64,000 bases of DNA, taken from positions 124,001 through 188,000 of the forward strand of contig NZ_NQKW01000004.1 in the NCBI RefSeq assembly GCF_002252625.1, read 5' to 3'. Source of the DNA: Synechococcus sp. 1G10 (GTDB lineage: Bacteria > Cyanobacteriota > Cyanobacteriia > PCC-6307 > Cyanobiaceae). A model generated the notes under the pieces. It made no database searches, was not told the DNA's origin, and saw only the letters and a list, made by a program, of their open reading frames with translations. The position numbers and the translations under genes were made by a program. The first letter of the stretch is position 1; each line of letters begins with the position of its first letter. Below are positions 48,501 to 64,000 of the stretch, piece by piece.

Positions 48501-49709
48501 TCAGTCGTCGGCCATCAGCCGGCGGACGCTCGCACCACCCAGGCGCTCGCGCAACCCGCGCAGCAGCGCCGGAATCCGCTGGGCCCAGGGGCTTGCACCC
48601 AGCACCGCCAGGAGGTCAGCTTCGCTCACCTCCTGGTCAAGGGCATCGGCATTGGCGCCGGGAAACCAGTGCCCCCCCTGGCCCAGCAGGCCGTAGCGGG
48701 CACGGGCAAATCCCTCCAGCTCCCAGGCCGCCAGCAGGTTGTGCAGCCAGAGCAGTACGGGCAGATTGAGACCTCCGGGGGTGGCCTCCCAGGTGGGCAG
48801 GCCGTCGTTCCAGCTCTCGAGCCATTGGGCGCCGAGGGCCTCCTGCCGGGCGCGCTCCAGCCGCTCCTGCACCGGGGCCAACCAGCGCTCGGCCTCTGGC
48901 AACCGCGCCGCTGCCTGCAGGTGCAGGTCGAGATCAGCCGGTCCGGTGGCACCAACGCTGATCGTATGGATCGCCTCCTCCCGCAGGCAGAACAGGTCGT
49001 TGAATTCGATCGGGTGAAGTGGTGCGCACAGCTCGCGGATCCGCTCGGAGGGGCTGTGCAGATGGCCACCCTTGTCGGTGGGGCTGATCACGAAGACACC
49101 CATGTCGTGGTGGCGGGCAGCCTCAAGGGCCGGGCGGTTGTCCTGGCGGATGTAGTACCAGTGCAGATTGATGTAATCGAAAGCATCGCTGGCGATCGCT
49201 TCCAGGATCAGCGGCAGAGGAGCGTGGGTGGAGAAGCCCACATGGCCGATACGGCCCTGCTCCTGCCAACGCCGCACCACGTCCAGGCAGCCGCCCGGTC
49301 TCAGGGTCTGCTCCAGATGCTCGGGCAGGTTGAGGCCATGGATGCCGAGCAGATCAAGGCGCTCGATGCGTAGCCGCTCAAAGCTCAGCTCCAGCTCAGC
49401 TTCGAACTGGGCGGGGTCCTCGTGGGGCGGCACCTTGGTCTGCAGGATGCGCTGGGGATCGGGCACTTCCCGCAGCAGATCACCCAGTTGCCGCTCAGAA
49501 GTTCCGTAATGGCGGGCGGTTTCGATGTGGTGAAACCCTGCTGCCACGGCCTTCTCGAGAGTGGCCCGCAGGTTGGCCTGGCTCTCGGCAGTGATCTCAC
49601 CGGCCGGAAGGTCGCTCCAGCTCTGCTGATAGCGCATCCCCCCCAGAGACAGCACAGGCATGGACAGTTCCGTCCGCCCGAAACGACGGGTCGGCACCGC
49701 CTCCGTCAT
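48501..49709 (-). CDS. Aldo/keto reductase family protein
   Basis: A 402-residue protein. The TIM-barrel AKR domain (about 1-285) opens RRFGRTELSMPVLSLGGMRYQ and has HHIETARHYGTSERQLG, RLDLLGIHGLN, GHVGFSTHA and VFVISPTDKGG. The catalytic Tyr is in RHYG and the His in GIHG. A C-terminal ~110-residue helical extension (LARARQEALGAQWLESW..., ALLRGLRERLGG) replaces the ferredoxin-like domain found in some relatives; no CxxC is seen. The start overlaps the ferredoxin stop (ATGA), so electron transfer between the two products is plausible. Substrate unknown. Confidence 0.9.
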   Translation of the reverse strand: MTEAVPTRRFGRTELSMPVLSLGGMRYQQSWSDLPAGEITAESQANLRATLEKAVAAGFHHIETARHYGTSERQLGDLLREVPDPQRILQTKVPPHEDPAQFEAELELSFERLRIERLDLLGIHGLNLPEHLEQTLRPGGCLDVVRRWQEQGRIGHVGFSTHAPLPLILEAIASDAFDYINLHWYYIRQDNRPALEAARHHDMGVFVISPTDKGGHLHSPSERIRELCAPLHPIEFNDLFCLREEAIHTISVGATGPADLDLHLQAAARLPEAERWLAPVQERLERARQEALGAQWLESWNDGLPTWEATPGGLNLPVLLWLHNLLAAWELEGFARARYGLLGQGGHWFPGANADALDQEVSEADLLAVLGASPWAQRIPALLRGLRERLGGASVRRLMADD

Positions 49710-50116
49710 GGGCGCGGCAAGGTGCGCTGGACACGGGATTGGCTGGGGTAGCCCATCGGCAGCAGCTCCTGCGAGCGCAACCGTTCTTCCAACTGGGGTA
49801 CATCTTCGTAGGACACCCAGTGGATGCAATCAACAGGACAGGTGTCGATCGCCTCCTGAATGGTTTCGGTGCTGTCTCCGTCCTGACGGATCGCCCGGGA
49901 GCGCCCCCACAACGGCTCCACCAGAAAAGTGTTGCCGGCCACGTGGGCGCAGTAACGACAGCCGATGCAGACGGCCTCATCAACCCAGACAGCCTGCTGT
50001 CGCAGACTCCCACCTAGCAGTGGCTCATGGCCACTGGGTTGCTCCCGGGAGCGGGCTGGTGCCGCAAAAGCCAGAGATGGATCCACCTCGCGCTGGATCT
50101 GAGAGTGGGCGGACAT
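49706..50116 (-). CDS. 4Fe-4S-type ferredoxin
   Basis: A 136-residue ferredoxin. The cluster motif is VDEAVCIGCRYCAHVAGNTF with the partner Cys in IDTCPVDCIHWV, typical of cyanobacterial and plant-type single-cluster ferredoxins with a long N-terminal tail. The first ~45 residues are disordered. It overlaps the aldo/keto reductase gene by 4 bp and follows ycf35 by 16 bp. Confidence 0.92.
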   Translation of the reverse strand: MSAHSQIQREVDPSLAFAAPARSREQPSGHEPLLGGSLRQQAVWVDEAVCIGCRYCAHVAGNTFLVEPLWGRSRAIRQDGDSTETIQEAIDTCPVDCIHWVSYEDVPQLEERLRSQELLPMGYPSQSRVQRTLPRP

Positions 50117-50132
50117 GGCAGGGCAGCTGGCC

Positions 50133-50525
50133 TCAGCCATCCCAGCGGGTCACCACCAGTTCGATCGAACCGTCGAGGCTGGAGGTCTGCTCGCTCACCT
50201 GGAAGCCCTCCTGAGCCGAGGCCGCCAGCACCTTGTGCAGGGCATAGCGCTGGGTGATCTGGGAGAGGAACCGCTCCACCGGGATCGGCTGCTTCCAGAT
50301 CTCCAGATCGGTGACGAGCTCATAGCTGCCGGATTCGGCATTCCAGCGGAAGCCGATATCGCAGCCATCGTCACGGGTGAGCGCAAGATCGGCGAGCACG
50401 GTCTGGCCGCGGTATCCGCGCACTGGACGTTCCCCCAGCTCGGGTTCATGTCCGAGATCACGCAGAGCCTCGAGCAGGGCCGCACGATCGCGAAGTTCTG
50501 TTTTGACGATGCTGAAGTGGGACAT
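50133..50525 (-). CDS. ycf35: Ycf35 (DUF1257) protein
   Basis: A 130-residue protein conserved in cyanobacteria and red-lineage plastids. MSHFSIVKTELRDRAALLEAL at the N-terminus and DIGFRWNAESGSYELVTDLEIW, then SQITQRYALHKVLAAS, are diagnostic of DUF1257. Function is unknown. Start ATG 50525. It lies between DUF2997 and the ferredoxin, with gaps of 27 and 16 bp. Confidence 0.94.
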   Translation of the reverse strand: MSHFSIVKTELRDRAALLEALRDLGHEPELGERPVRGYRGQTVLADLALTRDDGCDIGFRWNAESGSYELVTDLEIWKQPIPVERFLSQITQRYALHKVLAASAQEGFQVSEQTSSLDGSIELVVTRWDG

Positions 50526-50552
50526 CGGAGCGACCAAAGAAACGGGTGAAAC

Positions 50553-50765
50553 TCAGGTGGAGCGCTGGTGCACGTTCAAGGAGGTGGTCACGGCCTCAGG
50601 TGCGGCCTGATAGGCCTCGGAGGTGGAGCGGCGCTGCTGCAACGAACCGAGTTGATGCTCGATCCGCTCGGTGAGCTGTTGGCAGGCTGCACCCTGGATA
50701 CCTTCCACAAGCTCTTCGACTCGCCCGTCGGGGCGAATACGGAAGCGAATGGTGGTCTGGGCCAT
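50553..50765 (-). CDS. DUF2997 family protein
   Basis: A 70-residue protein, MAQTTIRFRIRPDGRVEELVEG..., CQQLTERIEHQLG: the DUF2997 family, routinely adjacent to ycf35 in cyanobacteria. It is a small beta-beta-alpha-type protein without cofactors that can be seen. It heads the set of four. The AT-rich gap before it (50766-50825, GGTTAAAGTTTTGCC on the minus strand) is a likely promoter location. Confidence 0.9.
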   Translation of the reverse strand: MAQTTIRFRIRPDGRVEELVEGIQGAACQQLTERIEHQLGSLQQRRSTSEAYQAAPEAVTTSLNVHQRST

Positions 50766-50825
50766 CCAGGCTCACTCAAGTGGCAAAACTTTAACCAGGT
50801 TCCTCTGCTGCTGACGGGGGCCGAA

Positions 50826-51650
50826 TCAGTTGATCAAGCCGTCCTCCACGAGGGTCTGCAGCCGCTCCAGCACCGCCGGACGCTCCAACTGCTCCAACGC
50901 GACCCGGGCCTCATCCCGCACCGTGGAATCACCGTCCTGAAGCATCACCGCCACCAGCGTTTCCACCAGTTCCGCCTGGCGTGGATCCACCAGATGATCG
51001 AAGAGACGTCCGAGCGACCAGGCGCTGTTGCTGCGCACCACGGGCTCGGAATCGATGCGCAGGCTCACCAGCAACTGGGCGGCGGCCTGATCGGCCTTGG
51101 CCGCCCCTGTGCCTCCTACATCCGCCAGCGACCCCGCCGCCCACAGTCTCACCGCGGCGATGTCGGTCTGGAGGGAGCGGATCAGGGGGTTGAGCACGGG
51201 CGACTCGGGGTAGTTGCCCAGGCTCCAGGCCACCGCCTTGCGCACATAGCCATTGCTGTCGTCCTGCAGCAAGGCCAGCAGCGGCGCCACGGCACGGGGA
51301 TCGGGATTGCGGCCCAGGGCATAGACCGCGCTCATGCGCAGGATTGGACAGGTGGCCTCCAGCAGGGGGAGCAACAGCGGAATCGCCCGGGGATCGCGGT
51401 GTTCACAGAAGATGCGCAGCCCCTGCATGCGCTGGTCATGGCCGCCGTTGAGCCACTCCAGCCCCTGGTCGCACTCCGCGGCAATATCCGACTCGGCGGG
51501 CTCGAGCGCATCAAGGTCTTCGAGCGGGTCACCCAGCAGCTCCTGGGCCAGTTCGCCTGCCAGCATTTCCGGGTCGAAGGCCAGTTCAGCTGGGCCGTAG
51601 GAGTAGGGGGGCGGGGAAACGCCGGGATCAGGATTGGCTTGGTCGGTCAT
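50826..51650 (-). CDS. HEAT-repeat protein
   Basis: A 274-residue protein of about five HEAT/PBS-lyase-type repeats from residue ~60 onward (RDPRAIPLLLPLLEATCPILRMSAVYALGR; DPRAVAPLLALLQDDSNGYVRKAVAWSLG; SEPVVRSNSAWSLGRL; DSTVRDEARVALEQL). The repeats form an alpha solenoid for protein binding. The N-terminal tail is Pro/acidic. Phycobilin lyases of the CpcE type share this fold, but no lyase-specific feature is visible. It follows a small membrane protein gene by 5 bp. Confidence 0.88.
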   Translation of the reverse strand: MTDQANPDPGVSPPPYSYGPAELAFDPEMLAGELAQELLGDPLEDLDALEPAESDIAAECDQGLEWLNGGHDQRMQGLRIFCEHRDPRAIPLLLPLLEATCPILRMSAVYALGRNPDPRAVAPLLALLQDDSNGYVRKAVAWSLGNYPESPVLNPLIRSLQTDIAAVRLWAAGSLADVGGTGAAKADQAAAQLLVSLRIDSEPVVRSNSAWSLGRLFDHLVDPRQAELVETLVAVMLQDGDSTVRDEARVALEQLERPAVLERLQTLVEDGLIN

Positions 51651-51655
51651 GGCCC

Positions 51656-51805
51656 TCAGCCGATCGGAGCGGGGGCGGCCATGTCACCCGGCAACCAGAT
51701 CCTGGCACTCACCGCGAACAGCGCCAGGGCAAACAGGGCCACGATCACCAACGGCAGCAGGACGGAGCGGAAGAACGACACAGCGGAACCACATTTCCGG
51801 GTCAT
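51656..51805 (-). CDS. Small single-pass membrane protein
   Basis: A 49-residue protein from ATG 51805 (or 41 from GTG 51781) with one hydrophobic helix, SVLLPLVIVALFALALFAVSA, ending RIWLPGDMAAPAPIG. It lies 5 bp before the HEAT-repeat gene on the same strand. The short, clean helix and tight spacing suggest a real gene. Function unknown. Confidence 0.6.
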   Translation of the reverse strand: MTRKCGSAVSFFRSVLLPLVIVALFALALFAVSARIWLPGDMAAPAPIG

Positions 51806-51881
51806 TCTGATGGCAGGACGCAGCCTGCCGGCTTGACCCCGGTGGGCAGCTCCGTAGGGTTCGGCCAACCGTGCCGCCGCC

Positions 51882-53180
51882 GTGCCGTCTGATTCCAGTC
51901 CTGGATCCACCTCACCGGCCGCAGGTCCCACCTGGCAGCGGCTGATGGCCGTCGCCGCCCAGGGGGTGGCCAGCGGCACCCCTTACATGGTTGGCAGCCG
52001 GCTGCTTCAGGGCTGGCTGAGCGCCAGCCAGGTACCGCTGGCTCTGATCGGGCTGATCCCGCTGGCGGAGCTGCCCTACACCTTGAAACTGTTCTGGGCG
52101 CCGCTGCTCGACCGCTGGCCGATCCCCTGGCCGGATCGCCGCCGCGGCTGGCTGCTGCTGCTGCAGCTCATCCTGGTGGTCGTGATCGGCAGCATGGCCC
52201 TGCTGCGCCCAAGCCTTGATCCGGCCAGTCTTGCCGCGATCGGGCTGATGGCCCTGGTGCTGGCGATCTGCAGCGCCACCCAGGACATCGCCGTGGACGC
52301 TTACCGCACCGACCTCCTGCCCGAGCTGGAGCGCGGTCCGGGGGCTGCGGCGGCCTCGCTCGGCTACCGCAGCGCCATGCTGGCGATCGGAGCCGGCGGC
52401 TTCCTCCTGGCGGGGCGGTTCGGCTGGCCGGTGGCCTTTCTCGGCGCGGCAGCGCTGATGGCGGCGGTGGTGCCGTTCACGCTCGCGGCGCCAAGGCTGC
52501 CCCCGATCCAGCACCCGGTCACCAGCCTGCGGCAGGCGGTGTTGGGCCCAGCACGGGAATTTCTGCGCCGCAGCGGCCCGAACCGGGCCTGGCAGCTGCT
52601 GCTGCTGGTGCTGCTCTACCGCTGGCCCGACGGACTGCTCAGTGCCATGGCCATCCCCTTCCTCACCGCCAAGGGGTTCAGCGCGGCCGACATCGGCCTG
52701 GTGCAGGGTGGCTGGGCGATCGGCGCCACCATCGCCGGCACGGTGCTGGGCGGATGGCTGTTCAGTCGCCTGGGGATGAACCGCTCGCTCTGGCTGTTCG
52801 CCGCCGCGGGAGCAATCGGCAACCTCAGCTACTGGGCTCTGGCCAGCTTCGGCAGCGGTCTGGCAGGTCTGATCACGGCCGTGAGCCTCGAGAACCTCTC
52901 CGGCGGCATGGTGGGCGCGGTGTTCGTAGCTCTGCTGATGAGCCTCTGCAATCCCCGCTTCTCCGCCACTCAATACGCCCTGCTCTCAGGCGTCTATGCG
53001 ATGAGCCGCTCGGTGCTGGCGGCGCCCGCCGGGTTGGCGGCGGAGCGGGTGGGCTGGCCGAGCTTCTTCCTGTTCACCGCCGCCGCTTCCCTGCCGGCCT
53101 TTCTGTTGATGACGCGGCTCACGCCCTGGAACGGCAGCGGCGCCAAAGGCGCCTTCGACCCGCAGCGGGATCCGACATGA
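51882..53180 (+). CDS. AmpG-like MFS transporter
   Basis: A 432-residue, roughly 12-helix major facilitator. GVASGTPYMVGSRLLQGWLSA and IGLIPLAELPYTLKLFWAPLLDRW, then SATQDIAVDAYRTDLL, closely match the AmpG family, which imports GlcNAc-anhydromuropeptides for cell-wall recycling. Whether muropeptides are the substrate in cyanobacteria is not shown. The start is GTG 51882. It is convergent with rlmN (16-bp gap). Confidence 0.9.
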   Translation: MPSDSSPGSTSPAAGPTWQRLMAVAAQGVASGTPYMVGSRLLQGWLSASQVPLALIGLIPLAELPYTLKLFWAPLLDRWPIPWPDRRRGWLLLLQLILVVVIGSMALLRPSLDPASLAAIGLMALVLAICSATQDIAVDAYRTDLLPELERGPGAAAASLGYRSAMLAIGAGGFLLAGRFGWPVAFLGAAALMAAVVPFTLAAPRLPPIQHPVTSLRQAVLGPAREFLRRSGPNRAWQLLLLVLLYRWPDGLLSAMAIPFLTAKGFSAADIGLVQGGWAIGATIAGTVLGGWLFSRLGMNRSLWLFAAAGAIGNLSYWALASFGSGLAGLITAVSLENLSGGMVGAVFVALLMSLCNPRFSATQYALLSGVYAMSRSVLAAPAGLAAERVGWPSFFLFTAAASLPAFLLMTRLTPWNGSGAKGAFDPQRDPT

Positions 53181-53196
53181 GCAAGCTCCCCACCGA

Positions 53197-58537
<5,341 letters not shown>

Positions 58538-58576
58538 TCACCAGGTGATGTCGACGAAGTGCTGAAGCAGGTCAGT

Positions 58577-60481
<1,905 letters not shown>

Positions 60482-60533
60482 GGCCGAAGGGCACGCGGAC
60501 GTCGAATGAAACGGTGAGGCTCAGAGCGTGGAT

Positions 60534-63500
60534 TCAATCGTCGTCGTAATCCGCGACGCCGAGGGATTCATAGGTGGGCCGGTTGGGAGTGCTCCGACGG
60601 GGATTGACGTCCTGCATCAGATCAACCTCGATGCCTTCATCGGTGTAGACAGCGATATCCAGACCGAGCGACTGCAATTCGCGCATCAGCACCTTGAAGG
60701 ACTCCGGTGTGCCGGGGCGGGGAATCGGCTTGCCCTTGACGATGGCGTTGAGAGCCTCGTTGCGGCCCTGCATGTCGTCGGACTTGACGGTGAGCAGCTC
60801 CTGCAGTGTGTAGGCGGCCCCGTAGGCCTCCAGAGCCCAGACCTCCATTTCCCCGAGCCGCTGGCCGCCCTGTTGCGCCTTACCGCCCAGCGGCTGCTGG
60901 GTGACCAGGGAATAGGGACCGGTGGAGCGGGCGTGGATCTTGTCGTCGACAAGGTGAACGAGCTTGAGAATGTGGGCGTATCCCACGGTGACCGGCTGAT
61001 CGAAGGGTTCGCCGGTGCGGCCGTCGATCAGCTGAATCTTGCCGGGATTCTCAGGGTCATAGACCCATTCCTTACCTGGCTCGCTGGCAGCCTCCTCCAA
61101 GTACTTCTGCACGGTGTTCTTGGAGGTTTCGTTGCCGTGCATCTCATCGAACGGCACCACCTTGACGCGGCAGCCCAGGTGAGATGCGGCCCAGCCCATC
61201 AGGCACTCGAACACCTGGCCCACATTCATCCTGGAGGGAACCCCCAGGGGATTGAGCACGATGTCGATCGGGGAGCCATCCGGCAGGTAGGGCATGTCCT
61301 CACGGGGGAGGATGCGGCTGATGATGCCCTTGTTGCCGTGGCGGCCGGCCATCTTGTCACCCACCTGGATCTTGCGCCTCTGGGCCACGTAGACCCGCAC
61401 CACCATGTTGGCCCCCGGCGGAAGCTCATCACCCTGCTCACGGGTGTAGATGCGCACGTCCACAACCCGGCCGCGCTCGGTGCTTGGAACCCTCAGGGAG
61501 TTGTCGCGCACATCACGGGCCTTCTCACCGAAGATCGCCCGCAACAGCTTCTCTTCCGGTGGTTGATCCGATTCACCCTTTGGAGTGACCTTACCGACCA
61601 GGATGTCACCGGATTCAACGTAGGCGCCGATCCTGATGATGCCCATCTCATCGAGGTTGCCCAGGCTCTCCTCAGCCACGTTGGGGATCTCTCGGGTGAT
61701 CTCCTCCGGACCAAGCTTGGTCTGGCGGGCCTCGATCTCATACTTCTCGATGTGCACCGAGGTATAGAGGTCGTCCTGAACGAGCCGCTCACTCACGAGG
61801 ATCGCGTCCTCGTAGTTGTAACCCTCCCAGGGCATATAGGCGATCAGCACGTTCTGACCGAGAGCGATCTCGCCGCCCTCGCAGGCGGAACCATTGGCCA
61901 GCACCTGACCCGCGATGACAGAGTCGCCCTGGCTGACGATCGGCCGCTGGTTCAGGCAAGTGTCCTGATTGGAACGTTGGTACTTCTGCAGATGGTGGAT
62001 GTGATCAGTGCCTTGATCATCACGGATGACAATTGCCGTGGCATCCACGAAGGTGACGGTCCCATTGACCCGGGTGATCGGCACCATGCCCGAGTCGCGG
62101 GCGACCTGGGTTTCCAGACCAGTGCCCACCAAGGGCCGCTCGGGCCGCAGCAGGGGAACGGCCTGACGCTGCATGTTCGAGCCCATCAGAGCCCGGTTGG
62201 CGTCGTCGTGCTCGAGAAAGGGAATCAGCGACGTGGCCACCGAGATCACCTGAACCGGTGACAGCTGCACATAATCCACCTGCTCGGGCGGCACTTTCTC
62301 GAAGTCCTGCCGGTAACGGACGGGGATCAATTCAGCAAGGATCCGGCCGTCAGCATTGGTCGCCACATCACCTGGGGCGACGCGGCATTCGTCTTCGAGG
62401 TCGGCAGAGAGATAGATCGGATTGCCCTGCTTGTGGACGAAACCGTTCTCCACCTTCCAGAAAGGAGTTTCGATAAAGCCGTATTCGTTGACGCGGGCGT
62501 GGGTGGCCAGCGAGCCGATCAGACCTGCATTAGGCCCTTCAGGAGTCTCGATCGGGCAGATGCGGCCGTAGTGGGAAGGATGGATGTCGCGCACAGCAAA
62601 GCCGGCCCGCTCTCGGGTGAGACCGCCTGGACCGAGGGCACTGATCCGCCGCTTGTGGGTCAGTTCCGCCAGGGGGTTGGTCTGATCCATGAACTGGCTG
62701 AGTTGGCTGGAGCCGAAAAACTCCTTGATCGCCGCCACCAATGGCTTGGGGTTGACCAGCTGTGCGGGAGTGAGCGACTCGGTTTCACCGACCGTCATGC
62801 GCTCCTTGATGATCCGCTCCAGCCGGTTGAGGCCGACCCGCACCTGGTTCTGCAGCAATTCTCCGACGGAGCGCACACGGCGATTGCCGAGGTGATCGAT
62901 ATCGTCGAGGGAGGCCCCGCCCACATCGAGCTCGAGATTGATCAAGTAATCGATCGTGGAAAGCACATCCTCAGCCGTGAGGGTGCGAACGGCATCGGGG
63001 ATGGTGAGCCGAAGTTTCTTGTTGATCTTGTAGCGACCCACGCGACCCAGGTCGTAGCGCTTGGGATCGAAAAATCGGCTGTGCAGCAGCTGCTGACCAC
63101 CGCTCACCGAAGGCGGCTCACCTGGACGCAGCTTCTTGTAAAGCTCCAGCAGTGCCTGATCTTCCGAAGAGATGCCTTCGTCGTTAGCCGCTTCAATAGA
63201 CTTGCGGTAGTACTCCGGGTGCCGCAACTTGTCGAGCACATCGTTGTCTGAAAGCCCGATGGCCCTCATCAACACATGGGCATTGATCTTGCGAGTCTTG
63301 TCGACGCGAACGTGCAGCAGATCGTTTTTATCGGTTTCGAACTTCAGCCAGGCGCCCCTGTTGGGGATAAGGCTGGCATTGAAGGTTTTGCGGCCGTTCT
63401 TATCCTGTTCATCTTTGAAATAGACCCCTGGACTGCGCACGATCTGATTGACGATCACCCGCTCGGCACCATTGATGATGAAAGTGCCGCGCTCAGTCAT

Positions 63501-63824
63501 CAGCGGCAATTCGCCGATGAAGACTTCCTGCTCTTTGATCTCACCGGTCTCCTTGTTGACCAACCGGCAGGTGACATACATCTGTGAAGCGAAGGTGGCA
63601 TCGCGCCGCTTCGCTTCTTCCACATCGTGACGAGGACGCTTGAGGCGGTACTCCGTTCCGACGAAATGGAGCTCCAGCTTGCCGGTGTAGTCGGTGATCG
63701 GGGAGAAGCTATCGAGCTCCTCGATCAGGCCCTTCTCCAGGAACCACTTGAAACTCGCCCGCTGCACCTCGACCAGATCGGGCAGGTAAGTGACGGTCTT
63801 GGCAACCTGAATCGCGCTGCTCAT
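60534..63824 (-). CDS. rpoB: RNA polymerase subunit beta
   Basis: A 1096-residue subunit with the conserved rifampicin region ([27 protein letters not shown]), [28 protein letters not shown] and the C-terminal [18 protein letters not shown]. The start ATG 63824 ([21 protein letters not shown]) is clear. It is the first polymerase gene of the operon rpoB-rpoC1-rpoC2-hli-rlmN. Confidence 0.98.
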   Translation of the reverse strand: MSSAIQVAKTVTYLPDLVEVQRASFKWFLEKGLIEELDSFSPITDYTGKLELHFVGTEYRLKRPRHDVEEAKRRDATFASQMYVTCRLVNKETGEIKEQEVFIGELPLMTERGTFIINGAERVIVNQIVRSPGVYFKDEQDKNGRKTFNASLIPNRGAWLKFETDKNDLLHVRVDKTRKINAHVLMRAIGLSDNDVLDKLRHPEYYRKSIEAANDEGISSEDQALLELYKKLRPGEPPSVSGGQQLLHSRFFDPKRYDLGRVGRYKINKKLRLTIPDAVRTLTAEDVLSTIDYLINLELDVGGASLDDIDHLGNRRVRSVGELLQNQVRVGLNRLERIIKERMTVGETESLTPAQLVNPKPLVAAIKEFFGSSQLSQFMDQTNPLAELTHKRRISALGPGGLTRERAGFAVRDIHPSHYGRICPIETPEGPNAGLIGSLATHARVNEYGFIETPFWKVENGFVHKQGNPIYLSADLEDECRVAPGDVATNADGRILAELIPVRYRQDFEKVPPEQVDYVQLSPVQVISVATSLIPFLEHDDANRALMGSNMQRQAVPLLRPERPLVGTGLETQVARDSGMVPITRVNGTVTFVDATAIVIRDDQGTDHIHHLQKYQRSNQDTCLNQRPIVSQGDSVIAGQVLANGSACEGGEIALGQNVLIAYMPWEGYNYEDAILVSERLVQDDLYTSVHIEKYEIEARQTKLGPEEITREIPNVAEESLGNLDEMGIIRIGAYVESGDILVGKVTPKGESDQPPEEKLLRAIFGEKARDVRDNSLRVPSTERGRVVDVRIYTREQGDELPPGANMVVRVYVAQRRKIQVGDKMAGRHGNKGIISRILPREDMPYLPDGSPIDIVLNPLGVPSRMNVGQVFECLMGWAASHLGCRVKVVPFDEMHGNETSKNTVQKYLEEAASEPGKEWVYDPENPGKIQLIDGRTGEPFDQPVTVGYAHILKLVHLVDDKIHARSTGPYSLVTQQPLGGKAQQGGQRLGEMEVWALEAYGAAYTLQELLTVKSDDMQGRNEALNAIVKGKPIPRPGTPESFKVLMRELQSLGLDIAVYTDEGIEVDLMQDVNPRRSTPNRPTYESLGVADYDDD

Positions 63825-64000
63825 GCGGGGACCTGCAGGAACTGGTGAAAAAGTGGATATGCTGAGCAGGCTGGAACACGCCTGACACTGCGGGCTGCCT
63901 TGTGGACAGCCAAAGGCACGGCAAGGAATCCCCGGGGGAAGGGAGAAACCCTGCCATGTTCACGCCGATGAATCTCGAATCAGAATTGCCGAACTCGACA
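63825..64000 (-). promoter_or_regulatory. rpoB upstream region at window edge
   Basis: A 176-bp stretch upstream of rpoB. It contains short AT-richer patches but no promoter could be placed with confidence. The outermost ~20 bp could hold the C-terminal codons of an upstream minus-strand gene, but too little sequence is present to tell. Confidence 0.35.

Noticed and set aside
63709..63963. Minus-strand frame crossing the rpoB start
   Set aside because: Overlaps the conserved rpoB N-terminus in another frame and shows no family features.
63980..64000. Possible C-terminal codons of an upstream minus-strand gene (tatD or similar)
   Set aside because: Only a few codons are present; no identity can be supported.

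Overview
The window reads as core chromosome of a high-GC picocyanobacterium of the Synechococcus/Cyanobium (alpha-cyanobacterial) type. Evidence: an allophycocyanin core cluster (apcE-apcA-apcB-apcC), a cyanobacterial-order ATP synthase operon (a, c, b', b, delta, alpha, gamma), RNA polymerase with beta' split into rpoC1 and rpoC2, plastid-shared proteins (PSRP-3/Ycf65, Ycf35), a high-light-inducible (Hli) protein, an Ski2/Mtr4-type helicase and a biotin operon with a BioK-type esterase. No insertion sequence, prophage, CRISPR array, tRNA or rRNA was found. Start codons are often GTG or TTG, and ATGA/GTGA overlaps are common.

Layout. 1-8.5 kb: the end of a rhomboid-like membrane protein; a class A penicillin-binding protein with an N-terminal FHA domain (minus strand); then, divergently, a six-gene operon encoding a small membrane protein, a membrane FHA protein, a YegI-like protein kinase with a zinc ribbon, a TerY-like vWA protein, a membrane PP2C phosphatase and a membrane protein with a predicted extracytoplasmic domain. 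This is a TerY-kinase-phosphatase triad with phosphothreonine readers added and a cell-wall synthase next door; I consider it the most interesting system here. 8.6-18.3 kb: PSRP-3, HAD hydrolase, aminopeptidase P, a CNNM/CBS transporter, a DUF697-like GTPase, nadD, nadE, alanine dehydrogenase, and a DUF3326 gene. 18.3-26.9 kb (minus): a [2Fe-2S] ferredoxin and a small gene that precede DUF3326, a 2OG-Fe(II) oxygenase, the ATP synthase operon and a methyltransferase. 27-31.8 kb: the phycobilisome core genes, closed by a strong terminator. 31.9-42 kb: ftsW, ccdA and ccs1 (cytochrome c maturation), queF, a DUF4278 protein, a small unknown protein with glnB behind an apparent NtcA promoter, tlyA, purB and a large helicase. 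42-47 kb: bioF-bioK-bioC-bioD-small ORF-bioA. 47-54 kb: DUF3143, a J-domain membrane protein, rsmG, and a minus-strand set of DUF2997, Ycf35, ferredoxin and aldo/keto reductase; HEAT protein; AmpG-like transporter; rlmN and hli. 54.4-63.8 kb: rpoC2, rpoC1, rpoB (minus).

How the parts fit. Most genes are housekeeping: light harvesting, ATP synthesis, transcription, NAD and biotin synthesis, cytochrome c assembly and RNA modification. Three places carry less explained biology: the phospho-signalling cassette beside the FHA-PBP; the NtcA-type promoter driving an unknown 77-residue protein together with PII; and the Ycf35/DUF2997/ferredoxin/AKR gene set. Coordinates were worked out by reading the sequence. 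Family assignments come from motif recognition, not database searches, and some start codons remain ambiguous, as stated per gene.
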